A stretch of DNA of 64,000 nt, from contig NZ_JABBPD010000005.1 of the NCBI RefSeq assembly GCF_012927445.1, forward strand, positions 1-64,000, written 5' to 3'. Positions 38,702 through 49,700 of this stretch are shown here, piece after piece. Source of the DNA: Rhodoferax sp. Its GTDB lineage: Bacteria; Pseudomonadota; Gammaproteobacteria; Burkholderiales; Burkholderiaceae_C. Below the pieces are notes generated by a model. The model searched no databases and had not been told where the DNA came from. It worked only from the letters and a program-made list of their open reading frames with translations. The position numbers were made by a program, and so were the translations under genes. Numbering within the stretch: the stretch's first letter is position 1; every line of letters starts with the position of its first letter.

Positions 38702-40429
38702 TTAGTGGCCGGAGGCTCCAGAGGCACCGTAGCCGGTTTCCGAGCGCACTTGCTGCGCGGGGAATGCAGCACGTTCCTTGGCGGCATTGGGGCTGCGATC
38801 CAGAATGGAGAACAGCCAGATGCCGACGAAACCGATGGTCATGGAGAACAGCGCCGGCGAGCTGTAAGGGAACCAGGCCGAACCTTTTGGGTAGCCCAGC
38901 GTTGCTTCCCAAACCGAGGGTGACACGATGGTCAGCGCAACGGAAGAGAACAAGCCCAGGAAGCCGCCGATCACCGCGCCCTTGGTGGTGCAGTCTTTCC
39001 AGAGCACCGACATAAAGAGCACGGGGAAGTTGGCCGACGCCGCAATGGCGAAAGCCAGTGACACCATGAACGCAATGTTCTGTTTCTCAAACGCGATGCC
39101 GAGAACCACGGCGACGACGCCCAGGACCAGCGTGGTGATCCGCGATACCTTGAGTTCGGACGCGCTATCGACGTTGCCTTTTTTGATCACGGTTGCGTAG
39201 ATGTCATGCGAGACAGCCGAAGCGCCTGACAGGGTCAGACCAGCCACCACCGCAAGAATCGTCGCAAAGGCAACGGCGGAGATAAAGCCGAAGAAGACAT
39301 TGCCGCCAACAGCTTTTGCCACCAGCACCGCAGCCATGTTGGCCGAGCCGCCACCGCCCTTGATGATGCCCTTGGCGGTATCAGCAAATTCAGGATTGGT
39401 CAAAACAAGGGTGATCGCACCAAAGCCGATGATGAAAATCAGCACGTAGAAGTAGCCAATCCAGGTGGTCGCCCACAGCACGGATTTACGCGCTTGCTTG
39501 GCATCAGGCACCGTGAAAAAGCGCATCAGGATGTGGGGCAGACCGGCCGTGCCGAACATCAGTGCCATACCAAAGGAAATGGCCGAAATCGGGTCCTTGA
39601 TAAAACCGCCCGGGCCCATGATGGCGAGTCCAATGGCGGCCGCGTCGACCTGGGTCTTGCCGCCGTTGATGGCCAGTTGGGTTTTAACCTCAACGCCTTT
39701 GGCGAACAGTGCTTCAAAGCTGAAGCCAAAGTTTGACATCACCATGAAGGCCATGAAGGTCACGCCCGCCAATAGCAAACACGCCTTGATAATCTGCACC
39801 CAGGTGGTCGCGGTCATGCCGCCAAACAACACGTAGATCATCATCAGGGCACCGACAATCACCACGGCCAGCCAGTAGTCCAGACCGAACAGCAGTTTGA
39901 TCAGTGCGCCTGCACCCACCATTTGGGCGATCAGGTAAAAAGCGACTACGACCAGCGTGCCGGAGGCCGCAAAAATACGGATCGGTTTCTGCTGGAAGCG
40001 ATAACCGGCGACGTCGGCAAAGGTGAATTTGCCGAGGTTGCGCAAGCGTTCTGCCATCAGGAAGGTGACCACTGGCCAGCCCACCAAAAAGCCGATGGAG
40101 TAAATCAAGCCGTCATAGCCGGAGGCCATGACCGCTGCGGAAATACCCAGAAAAGATGCTGCTGACATGTAATCGCCGGCAATCGCCAGGCCATTTTGAA
40201 AACCGGTGATGCCGCCGCCGCCCGTGTAAAAGTCCGCAGCGGACTTGGTCTTGGCGGCAGCCCACTTGGTGATGAACAGCGTCATGATCACGAAGCCGGC
40301 AAACATGCTGATGGCAACCCAGTTGGTGGGTTGTTTCTCAACTTGTCCGAGGTCAGCGCCCGCGGCCAGCGCAGTGCCTGCCGCCAGCAACATCAGCAGC
40401 GCTGCGAGAGGTGCTTTGGGGATTTTCAT
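38702..40429 (-). CDS. actP: Cation/acetate symporter
   Basis: ActP is a sodium:solute symporter family permease for acetate and related short acids. The 575-residue protein has a cleavable-type leader ([22 protein letters not shown]) and about 13 membrane helices. It shows the family segments [29 protein letters not shown] and [26 protein letters not shown]. Its start overlaps the DUF485 gene by four bases, the usual yjcH-actP arrangement. Confidence 0.95.
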   Translation of the reverse strand: MKIPKAPLAALLMLLAAGTALAAGADLGQVEKQPTNWVAISMFAGFVIMTLFITKWAAAKTKSAADFYTGGGGITGFQNGLAIAGDYMSAASFLGISAAVMASGYDGLIYSIGFLVGWPVVTFLMAERLRNLGKFTFADVAGYRFQQKPIRIFAASGTLVVVAFYLIAQMVGAGALIKLLFGLDYWLAVVIVGALMMIYVLFGGMTATTWVQIIKACLLLAGVTFMAFMVMSNFGFSFEALFAKGVEVKTQLAINGGKTQVDAAAIGLAIMGPGGFIKDPISAISFGMALMFGTAGLPHILMRFFTVPDAKQARKSVLWATTWIGYFYVLIFIIGFGAITLVLTNPEFADTAKGIIKGGGGSANMAAVLVAKAVGGNVFFGFISAVAFATILAVVAGLTLSGASAVSHDIYATVIKKGNVDSASELKVSRITTLVLGVVAVVLGIAFEKQNIAFMVSLAFAIAASANFPVLFMSVLWKDCTTKGAVIGGFLGLFSSVALTIVSPSVWEATLGYPKGSAWFPYSSPALFSMTIGFVGIWLFSILDRSPNAAKERAAFPAQQVRSETGYGASGASGH

Positions 40430-40734
40430 TTGGAGACGTCTTTCAGGATGGCGGTGGTCAACGCGTCAAATTCGCTGTTGGCGCGACGCACGTAAATGGC
40501 CGTGATCAGAATGGTGAAAACAATGATCCCCATGCCAATTGGAATTCCCAGCGAGGTCACGCCTGCGCCAATGGGCTGGGCCAGGAAGGGTTTGTCGAAC
40601 GCGATCAGTGCGATGTAGCCGTAATACACGACCATCATCAGCAGTGTCAGGCCCCAGCCGAAAAGGTTACGTTTTTTCCGAAGTTCCAGATACTTTGGAT
40701 GACTCTGGATTTTGTTGACCACTGGATCAATCAT
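40426..40734 (-). CDS. yjcH: DUF485 small membrane protein
   Basis: A 102-residue DUF485 protein with two membrane helices (about residues 25-48 and 60-85) and the typical N-terminal motif [19 protein letters not shown]. It accompanies actP in most proteobacteria and may stabilise or regulate the symporter. GGAGG lies six bases ahead of ATG 40734. Confidence 0.92.
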   Translation of the reverse strand: MIDPVVNKIQSHPKYLELRKKRNLFGWGLTLLMMVVYYGYIALIAFDKPFLAQPIGAGVTSLGIPIGMGIIVFTILITAIYVRRANSEFDALTTAILKDVSK

Positions 40735-40771
40735 GCGGGCCTCCTCAATGTTGGTTGAAATAGATAACGGG

Positions 40772-40793
40772 AAATGTGTCTTTCATCACATTT
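40772..40793. promoter_or_regulatory. CRP/FNR-like inverted repeat upstream of DUF485-actP
   Basis: AAATGTG-N8-CACATTT (perfect 7-bp arms) contains TGTGA-N6-ACACA on the minus strand, one base off the CRP consensus. It is centred 48 bases upstream of the DUF485 start. In E. coli the acs-yjcH-actP operon is CRP-activated. The rest of the 40735-41132 gap holds no gene that I can support. Confidence 0.45.
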
Positions 40794-41132
40794 TTTCAAT
40801 TCTGCAAAGAAGGACTGACCAAGCCCTTACGAGTGGCATGGGGGAAAACCCTGACTCGAAACCCCTGCGCGAGGTGGGGGGAAATAAAAAACAAAGTAAA
40901 TGCTTCATTCTGTGATCCGCATGAAGATCGCCTGATAAGGCCGTCTTCTTCGTGTTTTTCGCGCTGAATTCCGTATCGTAAAAAAGTGGCTAATGGTTTG
41001 CCCTTGATTTGTAAGGAATTGGATTTAAGGATGTAAATTTGCGTAATAAATTTGTCAGATTCACGTCAGTCACCCGCTCGATAGTCCGCCTCAGACGCCT
41101 GGGAAGGGGTCAATTATTTAATCATTGGAGAC

Positions 41133-42797
41133 ATGAATATGGCAACAACAGCGGTCGCAAGGCCAATGACAGCCGAAGAAAAGAAGGTCATCTTCGCCTC
41201 GTCATTGGGGACGGTTTTTGAGTGGTACGACTTTTACCTTTACGGCTCACTCGCAGCCATTATTGCCAAGCAGTTTTTCAGCGGACTGGATGAGGGCTCG
41301 GCCTTCATCTTTGCGCTGCTGGCGTTTGCCGCCGGCTTCATCGTGCGCCCGTTTGGCGCGCTGGTGTTTGGCCGCCTGGGTGACATGATCGGCCGCAAGT
41401 ACACCTTCCTGGTGACGATTCTGATCATGGGCTTGTCCACTTTCATCGTGGGTATCTTGCCCAACTACGCCACCATCGGCGTGGCCGCTCCGGTTATCCT
41501 GATTGCCCTGCGCATGCTGCAAGGCCTGGCACTCGGTGGTGAGTACGGTGGTGCCGCGACCTATGTGGCCGAACACTCGCCACATGGCAAGCGTGGCGCC
41601 TACACCTCCTGGATTCAGACCACCGCCACCTTGGGCCTGTTCCTGAGCCTGATGGTGATTCTGGGTACGCGAACCCTGATTGGTGAGGCTGCGTTTGCCG
41701 ACTGGGGCTGGCGTGTTCCGTTCATTGTCTCGATCCTGTTGCTGGCGGTGTCGGTGTGGATTCGTTTGAGCATGAACGAGTCGCCCGCTTTCGCCAAGAT
41801 GAAGGCTGAAGGCAAGACCTCCAAGGCACCTTTGAGCGAGTCTTTCGGTCAGTGGAAAAATCTGAAGATCGTGATTCTGGCCCTGGTCGGCCTGACCGCC
41901 GGTCAAGCCGTGGTCTGGTACTCGGGTCAGTTCTACGCCTTGTTCTTCCTGACGCAAGCGCTCAAGGTGGACGGTGCGACCGCCAACATTTACGTGGCCG
42001 TTTCCCTGCTGATCGGCACGCCGTTCTTCATTTTGTTTGGCTCCTGGTCAGACAAGATTGGCCGCAAGCCCATCATCATGGCCGGTTGCCTGTTGGCTGT
42101 GTTGACTTACTTTCCCGTGTTCACCGCCCTGACCAAAGCCGCCAACCCTGCGCTGGCTGCCGCTCAAGCCGCGAACAAGGTGGTCGTGACCTCGGACGAC
42201 AAAGAGTGCTCTTTCCAGTTCAATCCGACCGGTACGGTCAAGTTCACCAGTTCGTGCGATATTGCCAAGCAGGTGCTGGCAGGTGCTTCGGTGAGCTATG
42301 ACAACGTTCCTGGCGTTGCTGGCACGCCGGCCACCATCACGATTGGCTCAACCGTGATCCCGAGTTATTCGTCTAAAGGCCTGCCCGCTGCCGAGGCCAA
42401 AGCCAAAGACGGTGAATTCAAGAAGGCTGTCGCTGACGCTCTGAAGGCCGCTGGCTATCCTGCCAAGGCCGACATGGCCAAGGTCGATACCTTCATGGTG
42501 ATCGCCATCCTGACCTACCTGGTGATCCTGGTCACCATGGTGTACGGCCCGATTGCGGCCATGTTGGTGGAGATGTTCCCCACCCGCATTCGCTACACCT
42601 CGATGAGCTTGCCGTACCACATCGGTAATGGCTGGTTTGGCGGCTTGCTGCCCACCACGGCCTTTGCCATCGTGGCGCAGACCGGCAATATGTACAACGG
42701 CTTGTGGTACCCCATCATCGTGGCCGGCATGACGTTTGTGATCGGTATGCTGTTTGTCAAAGAAACCAAAGACGTGGATATTTACGCCAACGACTAA
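41133..42797 (+). CDS. MHS-family (ProP/ShiA-like) MFS permease with a periplasmic insertion
   Basis: The 554-residue MFS transporter belongs to the metabolite:H+ symporter family: SLGTVFEWYDFYLYGSLAA at helix 1, GRLGDMIGRKYT in loop 2-3, and LQGLALGGEYGGAATYVAEHSP. Typical members have about 430-450 residues. Here an extra ~115 residues lie between helices 8 and 9 (about 333-450). They include two cysteines (KECSF, SSCDI) and Ala/Lys-rich text, probably facing the periplasm. The substrate is likely an organic acid; the nearby actP fits that, but it cannot be read directly. Confidence 0.88.
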   Translation: MNMATTAVARPMTAEEKKVIFASSLGTVFEWYDFYLYGSLAAIIAKQFFSGLDEGSAFIFALLAFAAGFIVRPFGALVFGRLGDMIGRKYTFLVTILIMGLSTFIVGILPNYATIGVAAPVILIALRMLQGLALGGEYGGAATYVAEHSPHGKRGAYTSWIQTTATLGLFLSLMVILGTRTLIGEAAFADWGWRVPFIVSILLLAVSVWIRLSMNESPAFAKMKAEGKTSKAPLSESFGQWKNLKIVILALVGLTAGQAVVWYSGQFYALFFLTQALKVDGATANIYVAVSLLIGTPFFILFGSWSDKIGRKPIIMAGCLLAVLTYFPVFTALTKAANPALAAAQAANKVVVTSDDKECSFQFNPTGTVKFTSSCDIAKQVLAGASVSYDNVPGVAGTPATITIGSTVIPSYSSKGLPAAEAKAKDGEFKKAVADALKAAGYPAKADMAKVDTFMVIAILTYLVILVTMVYGPIAAMLVEMFPTRIRYTSMSLPYHIGNGWFGGLLPTTAFAIVAQTGNMYNGLWYPIIVAGMTFVIGMLFVKETKDVDIYAND

Positions 42798-42844
42798 GGT
42801 TTGTTTTTAAGTTGGACCGGGTTCACTTTGACCTGGTCTTCATC

Positions 42845-42875
42845 AAAAGGGCCCTCCGTGTGAGGGCCCTTTTTT
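42845..42875 (+). terminator. Rho-independent terminator after the MHS permease
   Basis: A 12-bp stem, AAAAGGGCCCTC (42845-42856) with GAGGGCCCTTTT (42862-42873), has a CGTGT loop and continues into T residues. The stem is symmetric and may work in both directions. Confidence 0.88.
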
Positions 42876-42888
42876 CAAGGAATTTGGT

Positions 42889-43053
42889 ATGTGGAAAATT
42901 GCAGTGGGTTTCATCATTTTTGCCGGCTTGGCCATCTTTATCTTGAGCAAAGGGGGCAATATCGACATGGGCGGCGAAAAGCATGGGATTGAAACCACCC
43001 CTGAGTCCGTGGTCAGCTCGCCGGCAACGGCCCCCGCCAGTACCAGTAAATAG
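42889..43053 (+). CDS. Small single-span membrane protein
   Basis: A 54-residue frame with AAGGA seven bases ahead of its ATG. It starts MWKIAVGFIIFAGLAIFILSK, a single hydrophobic helix, and ends in a polar tail rich in Ser, Thr and Pro. It lies just after the permease terminator and would need its own promoter. Codon use matches the neighbours. The function is unknown; the signal anchor and good ribosome site make me think it is real. Confidence 0.6.
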   Translation: MWKIAVGFIIFAGLAIFILSKGGNIDMGGEKHGIETTPESVVSSPATAPASTSK

Positions 43054-43137
43054 TGGTTGCTGGCGTGATGTCACGCTAGGGTCTATTCAAGGGAAAACCC
43101 CTGTCGGTTGATTTGCGTCGCAACATTAGAATGCAGA

Positions 43138-43620
43138 ATGAGGTATTCGAAAACTGAATCTGGTCAGCAGGCTTTTAAAGCCCGGTCGACACTTTTGTCG
43201 GCACGCCAGCGCTCAGCCTTCATTTTGTTTGATGGTGGCAAATCAAACCTTCAGGTGCTGGCCGCCACGGCCGGCCTTGGCATTACCCAAGTTGATATCG
43301 ATCATCTCGTGGAACAAGGCTTTCTGGTGGCCGCGGGTCATGCATTGGCCGCCAATGATTCAACTTCCCCGTCATCAGGCACGTTGGTCGCTGAACCGCC
43401 GGCTTTGCCGGTCAGCACGCTTTCACCCCAGGAGCGCTACAGCGCGGCCATGCCGATTGCAACCAAGCTCACCGCCAGCCTCGGTTTGCGCGGTTTTCGG
43501 CTGAATCTGGCGGTGGAGGCCGCCAGCGGCTTTGACGGCTTGCTGGCCTTGCTGCCCAAAATTCAGGATGCGGTGGGCAGCAAGTCTTGTGCTGCGCTGA
43601 CGCAGGCGCTGAAAGGTTAG
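43138..43620 (+). CDS. Hypothetical protein with a winged-helix-like N-terminus
   Basis: A 160-residue soluble protein. Residues 15-60 (ARQRSAFILFDGGKSNLQVLAATAGLGITQVDIDHLVEQGFL) look like a small winged-helix or helix-turn-helix module. A Pro/Ser-rich linker follows, then a helical C-terminal part (SAAMPIATKLTASLGLRGFRLNLAVE). I do not recognise a named family. It precedes uvrA by 113 bases. Confidence 0.7.
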   Translation: MRYSKTESGQQAFKARSTLLSARQRSAFILFDGGKSNLQVLAATAGLGITQVDIDHLVEQGFLVAAGHALAANDSTSPSSGTLVAEPPALPVSTLSPQERYSAAMPIATKLTASLGLRGFRLNLAVEAASGFDGLLALLPKIQDAVGSKSCAALTQALKG

Positions 43621-43733
43621 TTCTTTGCCCGGTTTCAGGCGCAACGCCTGCTTCCTCCGCGATAACCCCGTGGCGCGCTCCTGCCGGATGATCTGCCTAG
43701 AATGGCTGGCCCCCACAGGAAAGACATCAAGCC

Positions 43734-46700
43734 ATGCCACACGGTCTCATCCGCATTCGCGGCGCACGCCAGCACAACCTCAAAAATATTGACCTCGACA
43801 TTCGCACTGGCGAGTTAACGGTGGTGACCGGCCCCAGCGGTTCGGGCAAGTCAAGTTTGGTGTTTGATACGCTGTATGCGGAGGGCCAGCGGCGTTATGT
43901 CGAGACCTTCTCGGCGTATGCCCGCCAGTTTTTGGACCGCATGGACAAGCCCGCCGTGGACAAGGTGGAGGGCGTGCCGCCGGCCATTGCCATTGACCAG
44001 ACCAACCCGGTGCGCTCCTCGCGCTCCACCGTGGGCACGATGACCGAGATCAATGACCACCTGAAGCTTTTGTTTGCGCGGGCGAGTCAGTTGTTTGACC
44101 GTGACACGGCGGCACCGGTGCGGCATGACTCGGCGGAAACGATTTACGCGCAGTTGCAGGAGCGTGTCGGGTCAGACGATTCGCGGCTCGTGGTGACCTT
44201 CTCGGTGGAGTTGCCGGCCAACACCTCGGCGGAAGAAATCGAGCAATGGCTGTCGGTGAGCGGCTTTACCAAAGTGCAGGCGCAGCGCGAAGTGGCGACG
44301 CTGACGGGGCCGCGCAAAGTGCTGGATGTGGTGGCGGACCGGTTCCGACTCGGTAGCGTGGAGCGGGCGCGCGTGCTGGAGGCGATTGAGGTCGCGCTCA
44401 AGCACGGCACGGGTCGCATGGCGGTTTATGTATTAAATGAGGCGGTAGCCCCCGTCAATGCTGCGCAGGATGCTACTGATGTGGTAGCAAGTTCGGCGCC
44501 GGAAATCTGGAAATTTTCCACCGGTCTGCATTGCCCGGAAAGCGATGTGCGCTACGTCGACCCGATTGCGTCGGCCTTTTCCTTCAACTCGGCGGTCGGC
44601 GCCTGCGACACCTGCCGCGGCTTTGGCCGGGTGATTGGGGTGGATTACGGGCTGGTGATCCCGAACGAGAAGCTGACGCTTCGCTCCGGCGCCATCAAAC
44701 CGATGCAAACCCCGGCCTGGCAAGAAGCCCAGGAAGACTTGATGCGCCACGCCGAGGCCGCGGGCATTCCGCGCGACACGCCCTGGTACAAGCTGACGCC
44801 GGAGCAGCAGTACTGGGTGATCAATGGTTCGCCGAACTGGAATGGCAAATGGAGTCAGCACTGGTTTGGCATCAAACGTTTTTTTGAATACCTGGAAACC
44901 AAGTCTTACAAAATGCACATTCGGGTGCTGCTGTCCAAGTACCGCAGCTACACGCCGTGTGGTGTCTGCGGCGGCGCCCGGCTGAAGCTGGAGAGTTTGT
45001 TGTGGCGCATCGGCAGCCAGGCGGATGCTGACGCGGTGCTGGCGTCGGCCAAGCGTTTCATGCCGGTGGGGGTGAAGTGGTCGCGTGCCCAGCTTGAGGC
45101 CTTGCCGGGGCTGTGTCTGCATGATTTGATGCTGCTGCCGCTGGATCGGTTGCGACGCTTTTTTGATGGGCTGCAGGCGGGCGTGGGCGAAGCGGGGGCG
45201 CCGGGTGCCTCCGACGCAGGCTCAGCATCGTTGCCCGGCGCCCCCGCTTCGCCCACGCCCGCGCGCTCTTCGGCGGAGTTGAAGACGATGAGGCTGTTGT
45301 TTGAAGAGGTCAGCACGCGGCTTAAATACTTGTGTGACGTCGGCATTGGTTACCTTACGCTGGACCGGCAAAGCCGGACTTTGTCGGGCGGCGAGGTGCA
45401 GCGCATCAACCTCACGACTGCGCTGGGCACCTCGCTGGTGAACACGCTGTTTGTGCTGGACGAGCCCAGTATCGGTCTGCATCCGCGTGATATGCATCGC
45501 ATTATTCTGGCGATGCAGCGGCTGCGCGATGCCGGTAACACGCTGGTGGTGGTGGAGCACGATCCGGCGGTGATGCTGGCGGCCGACCGCATGATCGACA
45601 TGGGTCCTGGCCCGGGTGAGCGCGGCGGTCAAATTGTGTTTGATGGCAGCACGGCGGACCTGCGCAACGCGGACACCCTGACTGGCGCCTACCTGGGCGG
45701 GCGCAAGCAGGTCGGCATGGGCTTCCAACGGCTGGTGGAGCCGGGTACGCCGCGCCTCATTCTGGAAGGAGCGCGAGACCACAACCTGAAGAACGTGACG
45801 GTTGAATTCCCGCTGCAGCGCCTGGTCTGCGTGACCGGTGTCAGCGGCTCCGGCAAATCGACGCTGATCCAGGACATTCTGGCGCCGGCCCTGATGCGCC
45901 ACTTTGGCAAAGCCACTGAAGCGGCCGGTGCGCATGAACGTCTGCTGGGTGCTGAGATGCTCAGCGATGTGGTGTTTGTGGACCAGTCCCCGATTGGCAA
46001 AACCGCGCGCTCCAACCCGGCGAGTTACGTCGGCGCGTGGGATTCGATTCGTGAAATCTTTGCCACCGCGCCTCTGTCAAAGCAGCGCGGCTACACCGCC
46101 TCCAAATTCAGCGCCAACAGCGGTGATGGCCGCTGCGCCACCTGTGGCGGCTCGGGCTTCGAGCATGTCGAAATGCAGTTCTTGAGTGACGTTTATCTGC
46201 GCTGCCCGGACTGCGACGGCAAGCGCTATCGCCCTGAAATTCTCGAGATCACGATTGAACGAAAAATGGGGTCCGACCCCGTGCCTCGCGCGCTCAACGT
46301 GGCTAACGTCTTGAACCTCACCGTCAGCGAGGCTGCTATCATTTTTGCATCGGATCGCGACGTCATTCGTGCGCTACAGCCCATTATGGATGTGGGGCTG
46401 GAGTACGTGAAGCTCGGTCAGCCGGTGCCCACGCTGTCGGGCGGCGAGGCGCAGCGTCTCAAGCTGGCCGGCTTTCTGGCCGAAGCGGCCAAAAGCGCGA
46501 CGGCCAGCCGCCAGGCCACGGCCAAACGCGGTTCGCTGTTCATGTTTGACGAGCCCACCACCGGGCTGCATTTCGACGATATTGCCAAGTTGATGCGCGC
46601 CATGCGCAAGCTGCTCGATGCCGGTCATTCGTTGATCGTGATTGAGCACAACCTGGATGTGATCCGCGCCAGTGACTGGCTGATTGACCTCGGGCCGGAG

Positions 46701-49700
46701 GGGGGCGAGGCGGGCGGTGAGGTGGTGGCTTTTGGTACGCCGGATGATGTGTGTCAACACCCGACTTCCCATACCGGAAAGGCTTTGCGCGACTACGCGG
46801 CGGCGATGGGGGGTGTGCATGGGGTGAGTGAATTCATGGGGAGCTATTTGGTGCGCGCTGCGGCGGATGGGGTTGCGCCGGGCGCCTCAGACGCAAGCTC
46901 AACATCGTTGCCCAGCGCAACCCCATCCGCCGCGGATTCTGGTGTGCAAACATCTGAAGGCAATATCCAGATCATCAACGCGCGCGAGCACAACCTCAAG
47001 TCGCTGAGTGTCAATATTCCGCGTGGCAAGTTCACGGTGGTGACGGGCGTGTCGGGGTCGGGTAAATCGACGCTGGCATTTGATATTTTGTTTAACGAAG
47101 GGCAGCGCCGTTATCTGGAGTCGCTTAACGCTTATGCCCGTTCCATCGTGCAACCGGCCGGACGGCCGGAGGTGGACGCGGTGTATGGCATTCCGCCGAC
47201 GGTGGCGATTGAGCAGCGCTTGTCGCGGGGTGGGCGCAAATCGACCGTCGGCACCACGACCGAGGTCTGGCATTTCTTGCGCTTGTTGTTTGTCAAGCTC
47301 GGTACGCAGCATTGCATCCATGACGGCACGCCGGTGGCGCCGCAAACGCCTGACAGCATTGCGGCGCAGTTGCTGAAAAACTTTCGTGGCCAGCACATTG
47401 GTTTGCTGGCGCCGCTGGTGATGAACCGCAAGGGTGTCTACACCGAGCTGGCGGACTGGGCGCGACCGCGCGGCTTCACGCATTTGCGGGTGGATGGCAA
47501 CTTTTTGCCCACCACCGGCTTCCCGCGCATTGACCGCTTCAAGGAGCACACCATTGAGCTGCCGGTGGCCAGCCTGGATGTGACGCCCGAGAACGAAGCG
47601 CCATTGCGCGTCGCCCTGGCAGCCGCGCTGACGCATGGCAAAGGCGTGCTGCATGTGTTGAGCAACTTGGGTGGTTTGCAGGCCTTGATGCAAGCCGGCA
47701 CGCCGACGGCCGGCGTCGGCACCTTGAGCGTGTTTTCCACCAAGCGCGCCTGCCCGGTGTGCAGCACCAGTTATCCCGAGCTGGACCCGCGCCTGTTCTC
47801 CTACAACAGCAAGCACGGCTGGTGCCCGGACTGTGTCGGCACTGGCGTCAAGCTGACCAAAGAGCAGCGCAAGGTGTTTGACGATTCGGTGCGGGACGAC
47901 GACAACAAGGGGCGGGAGCAGACCTTTGCCGAGCCCGAGGTGGAAGACTTGCTGGACGCGGCGTGCCCGACTTGTCAGGGCACGCGCCTGAACGCGACGG
48001 CCCGTGCCGTCAAGTTTGGCCTGCAGCTGGCCACCGGGGCTACTTCAGGCAAGGCTGGGCAGCAGGCGATTGAAGGCATTGCCATTACCGAACTGGCCCG
48101 CATGAGCGTGACCGATATCCGGCAATGGGTTGCCACGCTGCAGGTCAAGGGCCGCATGAGCCAGCGCGAAACTGACATTGCGCGTGACCTGGTGCCCGAG
48201 ATCAAGAGCCGGCTGGAGTTTTTGGAGCAGGTGGGGCTGGGCTATCTCACGCTGGATCGCGGTGCGCCGACGTTGAGCGGCGGCGAGGCTCAGCGCATCC
48301 GGCTGGCGGCGCAGTTGGGCAGCAACTTGCAAGGCGTGTGTTACGTGCTGGACGAGCCGACCATTGGTTTGCACGCGCGGGACAACCAGATTTTGCTGAG
48401 CGCGCTGAAAAGCCTGAGTGACAAGGGCAATACGCTGGTGGTGGTGGAGCATGACGAAGACACCATTCGCCATGCCGATCACATCATTGACATTGGGCCG
48501 AGTGCGGGTAAACGGGGCGGGCGGCTGGTGGCGGAAGGGACGGTGGCGGATATCGAGAAAGCGGCCGCTTCTCAAACTGGGCGTTACTTGTTGCATGCCA
48601 TGAAGCATCCGTTGAAGGTGCGGCGTGCTGTGGCGATGTTCGCTGCGGCCGAAGCCGGTTCGCCGGGCAACGATGTTGAGCGTGCGTCTGAGGCGCCCGG
48701 CGAACCGGCTTCGGCCGCGATGTCGTTGGCTCAGCGCGGGAACTTGAGTGCGCTTGCGTTCGCATCGGAAAATGCTACGGCGGTCGTGAATTTGGGGTCG
48801 AATGCCATTTTTACGCCTAAGCCTGCCAAGAAGAAAAAATCTCCCGTGAAATTGGACTCAGACCCCAGTCTCACGGCCCCCGACGTACAACGCTGGCTCA
48901 CCGTGAAAAACGCCACGATGCACAACCTGCAAACCGTCACCGCCCATGTCCCGTTAAGCCGGCTCGTCGCCGTCACTGGCGTCTCCGGCTCCGGTAAATC
49001 AACCTTAGCCCGCGACGTGTTGCTGGCCAACGTGCAAACCGCGGTACAAAAGCGCAGCACCAAAGCCGGTCGCGACGCGCTGGCCGCTGGCGAACAAATC
49101 GCCTGGGCCGGCTGCGAATCCGTCACCGGTTACGAGACCGTGGACCGCGTGCTGGAGGTCGACCAAACCCCCATCGGCAAAACGCCGCGCAGCTGCCCCG
49201 CCACCTACATCGGTTTCTGGGACATCATTCGCAAGCTGTTTGCCGACACGCTGGAAGCCAAAGCGCGCGGTTATGCCGCCAATCGCTTCAGCTTCAACAC
49301 CGGTGACGGTCGTTGCGCTGGCTGCGAAGGGCAGGGCATCCGCACCATCGCTATGAGCTTTTTGCCGGACGTGAAAGTGCTGTGCGAAACCTGCAAGGGC
49401 GCCCGCTTCAACCCGGAGACGCTGGCCGTTACCTGGCGCGGCAAAAACATCGGCGACGTGCTGCAAATGGAGGTGGACGAAGCGGTCGAATTCTTCGCCG
49501 CCATGCCCAACATCGGCCACCCGGTGCAACTGCTGAAAGACGTCGGGTTGGGCTACCTGACGCTGGGGCAACCCTCGCCCACGCTCAGTGGCGGCGAGGC
49601 GCAGCGTATCAAGCTGGTGACGGAACTCAGTAAGGTGCGCGACGACATCACCCGCCGCGGCCAAAAGGCGCCGCACACCTTGTACGTGCTGGATGAACCC

